DNA from: CAZODA01 sp964578485
Lineage (GTDB): Bacteria; Bacteroidota; Bacteroidia; Bacteroidales; Marinilabiliaceae
Direction of reading: 5' to 3'
Assembly: GCA_964578485.1 (NCBI GenBank)
Contig: CAZODA010000027.1
Coordinates: 1 to 40,998 of the forward strand
DNA length: 40,998 nucleotides
Shown: piece by piece, positions 1 to 6,666 of the stretch
Position numbering within the stretch: position 1 is the first letter of the stretch
Layout: every line of letters starts with the position of its first letter
Notes under the pieces: generated by a model
The model's input: only the letters and a program-made list of their open reading frames with translations
Databases searched by the model: none
Told to the model about the DNA's origin: nothing
Program-made: the position numbers and the translations under genes

Positions 1-370
1 TCTTCATTTCTTCATTTCTTCATTTCTTCATTTCTTCATTTTTTAATTTGCTAATTTGCTAATTTGCTAATCACCACATCTGCTAATCCACTAATCTACT
101 AATCTACTAATTTCTTCATTTCTTCATTTCTTCATTTCTTAATTTTTTAATTTGCTAATCATCACATCTGCTAATTAACACATCTGCTAATTAACTAATT
201 GATAACTCAAAACCCGAAACTCAAAACCCGAAACTCAAAACCCGAAACTCAAAACCCGAAACTCAAAACTGATGCTTTATTTTAACAAAGGTTTGACATT
301 ACAATGGTTAATTATTTAACTTGCAATTATTCCTTTTTATATTTTTAACCCTGTAATAGGAAATTTTGCT
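1..370. repeat. Intergenic patch of short tandem repeats
   Basis: No gene is visible here. The stretch is built from short tandem arrays: an 8-bp unit (TTCATTTC) repeated about five times at 1-42 and again near 112-146; an 8-bp unit (AATTTGCT) three times near 49-72; 'CTAATCTA'-like units near 85-112; and a 14-bp unit (AACTCAAAACCCGA) about 4.7 times at 204-269. Related words recur at 22020-22090, 24290-24365 and 34000-34110, so this is a genome-wide intergenic style rather than a locus-specific array. There are no unique spacers, so it is not CRISPR. The last 100 bp (270-370) is AT-rich and presumably holds the promoter of the next gene, but I see no convincing promoter boxes. Confidence 0.85.
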
Positions 371-1378
371 ATGGATGTTAAATTGTTAACCTTACGTAAT
401 CAGCTCAAAGACATTGGCTTTGAGTTGCTAAAGAAAAAGAATGTTGTAGCAACAGGAATTGGCTATAAAGTTGTTGGTGGTAAAGTTACTTCCGATTTAG
501 CTATTATTTGCTCGGTAGAGACAAAACAACCCATTGCAAAATTGCATGCTGTTGATCAGATTCCACCTTTTATTCAGGATATTCCTACTGATGTTAAGTC
601 TGTTGGTTTAATCAGAGCATTAGAAAACCCACAAGGACGGTTTCGACCTGCACCGGGGGGTGTCAGCATTGGGCATTTTGATATTAGCGCCGGAACCCTT
701 GGTTGCTTGGTGAAGAAAGATGATGATATATATATCTTATCGAATAATCATGTATTAGCGAATAGTAATGATGCCTCAGCCGGCGATATTATACTTCAAC
801 CCGCACCTTTTGATGGAGGAAATGCCGATAATGATATTATCGCAGAATTGAGTGATTTTATTCCTCTTAAATTTGAAAATGAAAATGAAGAAAACGCTTG
901 TTACTTAGCACGTGGTCTTGTCGTTATTGTAAATGGCATAGCCCGATTGTTTGGGAGTAAGACACGTTTAAAATCATATAATATTCAGCAAGTTAGCAAC
1001 TTTGTTGATTGTGCTCTAGCTAAGCCACTTAGTAGTGATTTGCTTAGTAATGAGCTTTTAGGTATAGGAGTTATTGATGGTATTCAGGAGGGTACTTTGG
1101 GTTTAAAACTCAAAAAGAGTGGGCGAACTACCGGATTAACAAGTGGAAGTATCGAGCAGATTGATGTAAGTGTACGTGTAAATTATGGAAGTAAGCGTAT
1201 CGCACTTTTCACTGATCAAATTCTTGCAGGTTCTATGAGTGAAGGTGGCGACAGTGGTTCAGCCGTTGTGAGTGAAGATAATAAGCTTGTAGGTTTACTT
1301 TTTGCAGGTAGCACAAATACCACCATTATCAATCCTATTACTTATGTTTTGGATGCTTTGAATGTAACATTAGTATAA
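371..1378 (+). CDS. NAL1-like trypsin-fold serine protease
   Basis: A 335-residue protein that looks like a chymotrypsin-fold (S1-like) serine protease of the NAL1-like bacterial family. The sequence shows a His motif (LSNNHVLAN, residues ~122-130), a candidate Asp (NFVDCALAKP, ~211-220) and the nucleophile motif EGGDSGSAVV (~292-301), followed by a typical GLLFAG strand. Residues ~25-95 form a separate N-terminal domain (VVATGIGYKV...IPPFIQDIPTDV) that ends before the PGGVSIGH start of the protease domain. There is no signal peptide, so a cytoplasmic location is likely. The start is ATG at 371. The small gene three bases downstream resembles the N-terminal domain, so the pair probably forms an operon. 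Substrate unknown. Confidence 0.8.
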   Translation: MDVKLLTLRNQLKDIGFELLKKKNVVATGIGYKVVGGKVTSDLAIICSVETKQPIAKLHAVDQIPPFIQDIPTDVKSVGLIRALENPQGRFRPAPGGVSIGHFDISAGTLGCLVKKDDDIYILSNNHVLANSNDASAGDIILQPAPFDGGNADNDIIAELSDFIPLKFENENEENACYLARGLVVIVNGIARLFGSKTRLKSYNIQQVSNFVDCALAKPLSSDLLSNELLGIGVIDGIQEGTLGLKLKKSGRTTGLTSGSIEQIDVSVRVNYGSKRIALFTDQILAGSMSEGGDSGSAVVSEDNKLVGLLFAGSTNTTIINPITYVLDALNVTLV

Positions 1379-1381
1379 AAG

Positions 1382-1606
1382 ATGCTTAGCGAAATTCAAA
1401 AGGCCCGTGCAGTAAAAAAACGCTATGAAGCCCGTTGGTTAAAGATAAAGGGGGTCAGAGCTATTGGTATAGGTATGATTAATGAGGAAACCACTATCAT
1501 TATTTCTGTTTCAACTCATTTTGCCTTTGTCAAGAAAAAAATACCGGTATCTATTGAAGGAATACCTGTTCATATTTTATTGACAGATGAATTTGAAGCT
1601 TTATAA
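1382..1606 (+). CDS. Small protein resembling the N-terminal domain of the adjacent protease
   Basis: A 74-residue protein starting three bases after the protease stop codon, so it is probably translated from the same mRNA. It can be aligned by eye to residues ~24-85 of the protease: VRAIGIG against VVATGIG, then TIIISV against LAIICSV, then KKIPVSIEGIPVHI against DQIPPFIQDIPTDV, and a final (E/R)AL. The protein is essentially this domain alone, with no catalytic residues. It could be a free pro-domain that inhibits or chaperones the protease, or a substrate-recognition subunit; both are inference. Its stop codon overlaps the stop of the convergent lysE-like gene by 6 bp. Confidence 0.6.
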   Translation: MLSEIQKARAVKKRYEARWLKIKGVRAIGIGMINEETTIIISVSTHFAFVKKKIPVSIEGIPVHILLTDEFEAL

Positions 1607-2254
1607 TATTATTTTATTCATGATGGTGAATAAAATAAGATAAAGAGCAAAACCAACAAGGAAAGCCCCACAAACTCCAATTAAAATTCTATAAGCTTTA
1701 TCGGAAAAAAGTTTTTTACCCTTGCTAACAGCAGTAGATATTGCAGTGTACCAAATGTAATCACCTGTTATATGTCCAAAAAAGAAGAAAGTAATACCCC
1801 AAAAGCCATAATTTTGTGATGATACAATGTATGCAATTCCAATAGTTGCCCACCATATAATCCAATAAGGGTTGGCTATACTCATTATTGCACCGGTGAG
1901 CAACAGATTGTTTTTTTGTTTGGAGCTTGCTTCGGTTTTTACCGATAAAGTTGGTAGAGATCGAAACATTTTCCATGCCATCCAAAACATAATAAGACCA
2001 CCGGCAAATGCACTGATAATAAAAAACAAATCGTGGCGCAGAATAGGTGCCAAGCCTAAAATTAATGCTGCTACAAGCAATAATTCAAGGATGGCATGTC
2101 CTGTTATAAGAATAGGACCGACGCTTGCACCACGCCTGCTGCTTTCACTTATTGTAACTGTAAGCAGGGGACCGGGCATCATTGCACCGGACAAGGCAAT
2201 AATGGTAGAAGTAAAAAATATAGTTATTAAGCTAACAATCATAATTGGCATCAA
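1601..2254 (-). CDS. LysE/RhtB-family amino-acid exporter
   Basis: A 217-residue integral membrane protein of the LysE (RhtB) translocator family, which exports amino acids or small metabolites across the inner membrane. The N-terminal motif ALSGAMMPGPLL is the family hallmark, corresponding to the usual PGP near the end of the first helix. About six hydrophobic segments are visible, as expected for the family, and the length is typical. The start at 2254 gives MMPIMIVSLI; the second Met is an equally good start. The gene is convergent with the protease operon and divergent from the RecQ gene. The substrate cannot be told from the sequence. Confidence 0.85.
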   Translation of the reverse strand: MMPIMIVSLITIFFTSTIIALSGAMMPGPLLTVTISESSRRGASVGPILITGHAILELLLVAALILGLAPILRHDLFFIISAFAGGLIMFWMAWKMFRSLPTLSVKTEASSKQKNNLLLTGAIMSIANPYWIIWWATIGIAYIVSSQNYGFWGITFFFFGHITGDYIWYTAISTAVSKGKKLFSDKAYRILIGVCGAFLVGFALYLILFTIMNKIIL

Positions 2255-2331
2255 ATTTAATTAATTCTCATTAATGAATTTAATATTGCTTTTTGTTTTT
2301 TGTAATTTTAAATTTTTTGGATTTTTTCAAT

Positions 2332-4263
2332 ATGCATAAACAACTACATAAATCATTAGAACAGTTATTTGGATTTAACACATTCAGACCCGGCCAAGAA
2401 GAAGTCATTAAGTTTTTGCTTCAAGGAGAATCAACAGCTGCTATTTTCCCAACGGGTTCGGGAAAATCACTCTGTTATCAATTGGCCGCTATGCATTTAC
2501 CTCATTTAACTTTGGTAGTATCTCCCTTACTTGCCCTTATCAATGATCAGATTGAAGCAATGAGAAATAGTGGAATACCTGCTGCACGTATTGATTCTAC
2601 CCTGTCGGCACAGGAATCTTCCCGTATTCGAAAAGAGGTGAGGGAAGGAAAAATTAAAGTATTAATGATATCTGTTGAACGATTTAAAAATGAAACCTTC
2701 AGGCGCTTCCTGTTAGAGCTCCCTGTTTCTTTAATGGTTGTTGATGAAGCTCATTGTATTTCAGAATGGGGTCATAATTTTCGACCTGATTATCTTAAGT
2801 TACCGGAATTCAGGAAGAGTTTTAATATTCCCATAGTGCTGTTACTCACAGCTACAGCTACTCCAAGAGTAATTGAGGATATGAGTCAAAAATTTCAGAT
2901 AGCAAAACAGAATGTTGTAGTCACGGGTTTTTATCGTTCCAATTTACATCTTAGAGTAATCCCAACTTCAGAGTTCCAAAAAAGGCAAGCTCTCCTTGGG
3001 CTTTTGGAAGCTTCAAAAAATGAGTCCGTAATTGTATATGTTACTTTGCAAAAGACAGCTGAAAGGCTTGCTGCTTTTTTACGTGAAAATGATATTGTTG
3101 TATCTGCATATCATGCCGGCATGAATACTATTGATCGTGAAGCCATTCAGGATGGCTTTATGAATGGGCACATACCTGTAATTGTTGCCACTATTGCTTT
3201 TGGAATGGGGATTGATAAAAATGATATTCGTCAGATTATCCATTACGATCTCCCCAAGTCTTTAGAAGGATATAGTCAGGAAATAGGCCGCGCAGGCCGT
3301 GACGGTTTAAAAGCGTATTGTACCCTCTTAGGTAATCTCGATGGCGTAAACATTCTTGAGAATTTTGTTTATAGTGATACCCCTCAATTAGTCAGTATAA
3401 AAAAGGTAGTGGATGAAGTTTTGAATTCCGGAGAAAAATGGGAAGTTCAGATTAATAAATTGGCAGTATTATCTGATATTCGCATGCTTCCTTTGAAAAC
3501 ATTGTTGGTTTATATGGAAATGGAAGGCATTATAAAACCTATCTATAGTTATTTTGATATTTATCGTTTTAAAAACATACTTGATAATGAGTCTATTGTC
3601 TCACGTTTTTCGGGTGAGAGAAAAGAATTTATCAAAGCAATCTTTAATAATTCTTCTTTGGCCAAATTATGGACGACAGTTGATTTTGACGCTATAATAA
3701 AAGCATATCCAAGCGAAAGGAAAAGAATTGTAGCCGCACTTGATTATTTTGATGAGCAAGGTTTTATTTCTCTTGAAGCGAAACAAATGATAGAAGTATA
3801 TGAGGTGTTACAACATGATTTTGATGTAGATAAAATTTCTCGACAATTATTTGAAAAATTTCAGTTAAAAGAAAAGTCTGAAATTAAACGCATAGAAGAT
3901 CTAATTTCTTTTTTTAACAATAATAAATGCCTTTCCAAAGCTTTGTCTGATTATTTTGGTGAAAATCTTGGTTTCGAAAAATGTGGACATTGTTCGTTTT
4001 GTACCGATGGTGAAATAAAACTTGAAAAGACCATTATACTTGATAATCTGACAGCCCATGATGTTGGGGAAAATTTAAAAGAATTGGAAAATAAAGTGGA
4101 TCCGGCGCTCTTAACTCCCATTACAAAAACCAGATTTTTATGTGGTTTATATACCCCCTTATTTTCTTCTGTTAAAGCTTCATCAATGCCGGGATATGGC
4201 ATTTATGAAAATTATCGCTACCGGGATGTAATGGCTGTGGTTAAAAAAACTGTGAGCCTTTAA
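2332..4263 (+). CDS. RecQ-family ATP-dependent DNA helicase
   Basis: A 643-residue superfamily 2 DNA helicase. Counting from the ATG at 2332, the motifs are: motif 0 (FGFNTFRPGQEEVI), Walker A (PTGSGKS, residues 40-46), motif II DEAH, motif III TATATPRV, motif IV-V region (AFGMGIDK) and motif VI (QEIGRAGRDG). A C-terminal zinc-cluster remnant CGHCSFC follows at ~residue 560. RecQ enzymes unwind 3'-5' in repair and fork restart. The reading frame is open back to a TTG at 2293, but the extra 13 residues are hydrophobic and unlike the family, so I prefer the ATG at 2332. The C-terminal region lacks an obvious HRDC domain, and other RecQ paralogues are likely in the genome. A terminator hairpin follows the stop. 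Confidence 0.9.
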   Translation: MHKQLHKSLEQLFGFNTFRPGQEEVIKFLLQGESTAAIFPTGSGKSLCYQLAAMHLPHLTLVVSPLLALINDQIEAMRNSGIPAARIDSTLSAQESSRIRKEVREGKIKVLMISVERFKNETFRRFLLELPVSLMVVDEAHCISEWGHNFRPDYLKLPEFRKSFNIPIVLLLTATATPRVIEDMSQKFQIAKQNVVVTGFYRSNLHLRVIPTSEFQKRQALLGLLEASKNESVIVYVTLQKTAERLAAFLRENDIVVSAYHAGMNTIDREAIQDGFMNGHIPVIVATIAFGMGIDKNDIRQIIHYDLPKSLEGYSQEIGRAGRDGLKAYCTLLGNLDGVNILENFVYSDTPQLVSIKKVVDEVLNSGEKWEVQINKLAVLSDIRMLPLKTLLVYMEMEGIIKPIYSYFDIYRFKNILDNESIVSRFSGERKEFIKAIFNNSSLAKLWTTVDFDAIIKAYPSERKRIVAALDYFDEQGFISLEAKQMIEVYEVLQHDFDVDKISRQLFEKFQLKEKSEIKRIEDLISFFNNNKCLSKALSDYFGENLGFEKCGHCSFCTDGEIKLEKTIILDNLTAHDVGENLKELENKVDPALLTPITKTRFLCGLYTPLFSSVKASSMPGYGIYENYRYRDVMAVVKKTVSL

Positions 4264-4270
4264 TAATTTT

Positions 4271-4308
4271 GAGCTGTCTCATTTCGAAAATTTAGACAGC
4301 TTCTTTTT
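4271..4308. terminator. Bidirectional terminator between convergent genes
   Basis: Arms AGCTGTCT (4272-4279) and AGACAGCT (4294-4301) form a perfect 8-bp stem with a 14-nt loop, followed by a TCTTTTT run. It lies between the RecQ stop (4263) and the stop of the convergent nuclease gene (4307), where a shared terminator is expected. Confidence 0.75.
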
Positions 4309-5383
4309 AATACTCTTTTACTATTACAATATAAACCGGGAAATGATCGCTATAGCCACCAATATATTGATTACCAATGTAGCTGCGAAAAGGATAACCT
4401 TTGTATTGCCCTTCATCCATTATTAAAAAGGCTTCATTATAAATTCTGACAGAATGATAGCGATATCCTTTATTATTTTTTCCCAAGAAGTTGGGAGTTA
4501 TTATTATTTGGTCAAATAAATTCCATTGCCCTCTGTATGCCAGAGTACCAATACCTTGTTTATACAGTGGTTCCATGGGATTATAAAGTTCTCCTTTTTT
4601 TAATCTCCTTGTCTTGCCATGGGCATTCAGATGTTTTTTAATAGCATCATTTATAGGATCATCATTAAAATCTCCCATTATAATTACTTTATCATTTGGA
4701 TGTGCTTCCATAATTTCCTCAAAGATTGAACGGCTTAACTTTGCTGCTGCAATCCTTAAATATCTGCTTCTTGCTTCTCCTCCAAAGCGAGATGGATAAT
4801 GACTCACAATAAAATGAACAGCTTCATTATCAAGCAAACCTGAAACAACAAGTTGATCGCGTGTGTTTAATTTTGTTTCCTTATCACCATTAATCTTCAG
4901 ACTTACCGACCTTGTATTTGTAACCTTAAAACATCCGGGCTGATAGAGTAAAGCAACATCCATACCACGGTTATCGGGCGATTCATAATGAACAATTTGA
5001 TAGTTTAGATGCTTTATGCGTTCAGAATTTACCAAATCTTCAATTACTGATCTGTTTTCGAGTTCACATAGTCCAATAATCGCCGGACCTTGAATGTTTT
5101 CATGTTGACCTAATTTTGAAATAACCTCAGATAGTCTGTCTATTTTTTCCCAATATTTTTGTGAATCCCATTGTTTCGGCCCTTCCGGAGTGAAATCAGA
5201 GTCATTAATTCCGGGAGTGTCAATGGTATCAAAAAGATTTTCAATATTATAAAATGCAACAATCCTTGCCTGTAATTTTTGGGCTTCAATTGTTAGGGGA
5301 GTAATAAAAACTAATAAAATAAGCAGCCTGTAAAAGATGAAATTTATCTTCAAATTTGTCATAAGATTGTTCCTCAAATTCAT
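4307..5383 (-). CDS. Exported endonuclease/exonuclease/phosphatase-family protein
   Basis: A 358-residue EEP-fold (DNase I-like) phosphoesterase. Visible motifs are FYNIENLFDT near the N-terminus (metal-binding N and E region), GLCELENR (catalytic Glu), IMGDFNDDP (the GDFN signature) and the C-terminal SDHFPVY (the SDH signature). All catalytic elements appear present. A signal peptide is evident (FIFYRLLILLVFITPLTIEA, cleavage probably before QKLQ), so it acts in the periplasm or outside the cell. The start may be ATG 5383 or ATG 5362 (MTNLKINF); the second gives a more standard signal peptide. Substrate could be DNA, RNA or a phosphorylated small molecule. Its proximity to the TonB receptor/endonuclease I operon suggests a part in nucleic-acid or phosphate scavenging. 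Confidence 0.85.
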   Translation of the reverse strand: MNLRNNLMTNLKINFIFYRLLILLVFITPLTIEAQKLQARIVAFYNIENLFDTIDTPGINDSDFTPEGPKQWDSQKYWEKIDRLSEVISKLGQHENIQGPAIIGLCELENRSVIEDLVNSERIKHLNYQIVHYESPDNRGMDVALLYQPGCFKVTNTRSVSLKINGDKETKLNTRDQLVVSGLLDNEAVHFIVSHYPSRFGGEARSRYLRIAAAKLSRSIFEEIMEAHPNDKVIIMGDFNDDPINDAIKKHLNAHGKTRRLKKGELYNPMEPLYKQGIGTLAYRGQWNLFDQIIITPNFLGKNNKGYRYHSVRIYNEAFLIMDEGQYKGYPFRSYIGNQYIGGYSDHFPVYIVIVKEY

Positions 5384-5413
5384 GTGTTTAGATTTTTAAT
5401 CTCAAAAATCAAC

Positions 5414-5458
5414 CCATCTTATTATTTTTCACTTTTTTAATAAGATGGAATAAAGATA
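5414..5458 (-). promoter_or_regulatory. Promoter -7 box and leader hairpin for the exported EEP nuclease
   Basis: On the minus strand, TATCTTTA (5451-5458) closely matches the Bacteroidota -7 element TAnnTTTG. Just downstream on that strand, arms CCATCTTATTA (5414-5424) and TAATAAGATGG (5438-5448) form a perfect 11-bp inverted repeat with a 13-nt spacer. The hairpin would fall at or next to the transcript start, as either an operator or a 5'-UTR structure. Confidence 0.4.
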
Positions 5459-5694
5459 GGATTTATTTAAAATTTGAAAAAATGATGAAATTGTCCTTAT
5501 GAGAAAACTTTATGAAAATAACTCCTCCCGTATTCGGTAAGCCTCGACGGGAACCTGTCCCGACGATAGTCGGGCTTCCGCTTCGCTCAAATCCCCTGAA
5601 AAGGGGAGCAGTTGGTATATTGATCATTGAGTTTTTATCACGAATAAATAATCAATTACAAATTACTAATTACGAATGACAAGTAGAAATGATG

Positions 5695-5719
5695 GTAGGG
5701 ACAAGACATGTCGTGTCCG
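5695..5719. repeat. Palindromic repeat, family P2 (GTAGGGAC...GTCC)
   Basis: GTAGGGACAAGACATG followed by TCGTGTCCG is an imperfect palindrome centred on ACATGT. A second copy in reverse orientation lies at 24421-24450, and degenerate copies lie at 6507-6524 and 33984-34003. The layout (GTAG-purine-GAC...CATG...GTC-pyrimidine-CTAC) parallels the P1 family at 23854. Confidence 0.7.
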
Positions 5720-5788
5720 TTTCGGGTTTTTGAGTGTGAGAAATGTTATTTCTATAAAGATATATGGTTCCGTGTTTTTTTGTAAATT

Positions 5789-6337
5789 GTGCGTTACAAG
5801 TATAGTTTAATATATAATTTAGAAAATCCCTTGAAGCATGCAAATAACTCCTCCCCTGCAAAGGGGAGGTGGTCGAAGACCGGAGGGGTAAAGTCCTCAC
5901 AATCAAAAGAAAACAGCTTTCCGGAATCCGGGAAAACAAATTTGCCGGAGTCTGAAGAAAGCAAGAAAGCTATTTTTAATTTACCCCATTTAAAAACATT
6001 CAGGACAGAACTTAGAAAAAAATTGACTCCTGCTGAAGCGACCTTGTGGAAGATGTTGCAAGGAAAACAGTTAGGAGGACGAAAATTTAGAAGACAATAT
6101 AGCGTTGAAAATTACATTCTTGATTTTTATTGCCCATCCGAAAAAATAGCTGTAGAACTTGATGGAGAAGGACATTTTGACCTAAGTCAGGAGGAATATG
6201 ATTATGAAAGAGATTTATTCTTAAAACATTGCGGAATTAAAGTTTTAAGATTTGAAAATAAATGGGTGTGGAAACATCCTGAAAGTTTGTTACAAGAGAT
6301 AAAAAATAATTTTGGTTGGAGTGATAATTCTGTTTAA
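5789..6337 (+). CDS. DUF559 endonuclease-like protein in a repeat-bounded unit
   Basis: Up to 182 residues, ending in a complete DUF559 domain (residues ~68-178) of the PD-(D/E)XK/Vsr-like nuclease superfamily. LRKKLTPAEATLW opens the domain, and FRRQYSVENYILDFYCP then IAVELDGEGH supply the Asp...Glu-x-Asp catalytic pattern; VLRFENKWVW closes it. There is no ATG before residue ~88. Available starts are GTG 5789, TTG 5831 and TTG 5941, so translation from the first two would run through the upstream palindromic repeat (NNSSPAKGRWSKTGG is repeat-encoded). The gene is flanked by inverted copies of one palindromic element (5830-5889 and 6345-6408). DUF559 proteins are usually small solo nucleases of unknown role; involvement in repeat mobility is my inference. 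Confidence 0.8.
   Translation: MRYKYSLIYNLENPLKHANNSSPAKGRWSKTGGVKSSQSKENSFPESGKTNLPESEESKKAIFNLPHLKTFRTELRKKLTPAEATLWKMLQGKQLGGRKFRRQYSVENYILDFYCPSEKIAVELDGEGHFDLSQEEYDYERDLFLKHCGIKVLRFENKWVWKHPESLLQEIKNNFGWSDNSV
5830..5889 (-). repeat. Palindromic element, copy A (left boundary of DUF559 unit, inverted)
   Basis: Read on the minus strand this 60-bp block aligns with copy B at 6345-6408: both begin ACCCCTC, carry a small hairpin (here GGTC-TTC-GACC), then CTCCCC...GGGGAG (a perfect 6-bp stem here), and end AGTTATTTGCATG(C/A)TTCAA. Copies A and B point in opposite directions around the DUF559 gene. The hairpin 1 stems differ in sequence but both pair (GGTC/GACC here, GTCC/GGAC in B), which is compensatory change. 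Confidence 0.85.
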
Positions 6338-6344
6338 CCAGTTT

Positions 6345-6425
6345 AACCCCTCAGTCCTTCGGACAGCTCCCCTTAAAAAGTGGAGCAGTTATTTGCATGA
6401 TTCAAACCTGTAGGCTTTTAGTCTA
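6345..6425 (+). repeat. Palindromic element, copy B (right boundary of DUF559 unit)
   Basis: The 64-bp core (6345-6408) begins AACCCCTCAGTCC and ends TGCATGATTCAAACC. By direct reading it is identical to copies C (21941-22004) and D (24205-24268). Hairpin 1 is GTCC-TTC-GGAC and hairpin 2 is CTCCCC...GTGGAG. A third short hairpin follows (TAGGCT-TTT-AGTCTA, 6411-6425). It starts 7 bp after the DUF559 stop codon and is in inverse orientation to copy A. Confidence 0.85.
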
Positions 6426-6666
6426 TTAATTCGGGCGTTTCGACTTCGCTCAACGACCGCGTAATTCGTAATTCGTAATTGAATAATTAAACCCAAAACC
6501 CAAAACGGACACCACATGTTATGTAAAAAGACGTTGCATGCAACGTCTCTACGATTGTTTACTGTTTACTGATCATTGTTTACTGTTTATTGATGACTGA
6601 TAACTGACTTTTTTAGTTAAAATTGTTTTGACTTTGAATATATTTGTGGCTGATCATTGCTAAAAC
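6426..6666. repeat. Intergenic repeats and TonB-receptor promoter
   Basis: Together with copy B this makes a 329-bp gap without a gene. It contains TAATTCGGGCGTTTCGACTT followed by CGCTCAACGACC (6428-6459), repeated nearly exactly at 34120-34152. A degenerate P2 palindrome (6507-6524) and a P1 palindrome core (AGACGTTGCA/TGCAACGTCT, 6529-6548) follow, then words of the 'TTTACTGTTTACTG' type. TATATTTG at 6639-6646 is an exact Bacteroidota -7 box for the downstream receptor operon; the upstream -33 TTG is not well placed. Confidence 0.65.

Larger units (their letters stand above)
5384..5788. repeat. Repeat-rich intergenic region
   Basis: After the promoter region (to ~5460) no gene is visible. 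5520-5610 holds a degenerate relative of the palindromic element described at 6345: it begins AACTCCTCCCG, contains CCCGAC-GATA-GTCGGG and TCCCCT-GAA-AAGGGGA hairpins, and ends GCAGTTGGTAT. It appears interrupted by another repeat (the word CTTCGCTCAA, also seen at 6440, 24407, 34140 and 34193). 5695-5719 is a copy of the GTAGGGACA...TGTCGTGTCC palindrome family. Confidence 0.7.

Noticed and set aside
1..270. Possible CRISPR-like array
   Set aside because: The units are 8-14 bp direct tandem repeats without unique spacers and without cas genes nearby.
2293..2331. TTG-initiated N-terminal extension of the RecQ protein
   Set aside because: The 13 extra residues are hydrophobic and atypical for RecQ; ATG 2332 begins exactly where the helicase fold is expected.
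5670..5939. 89-residue minus-strand open frame overlapping the DUF559 gene start
   Set aside because: It runs through palindromic repeats P2 and copy A, lacks protein-like composition and is antisense to a supported gene.
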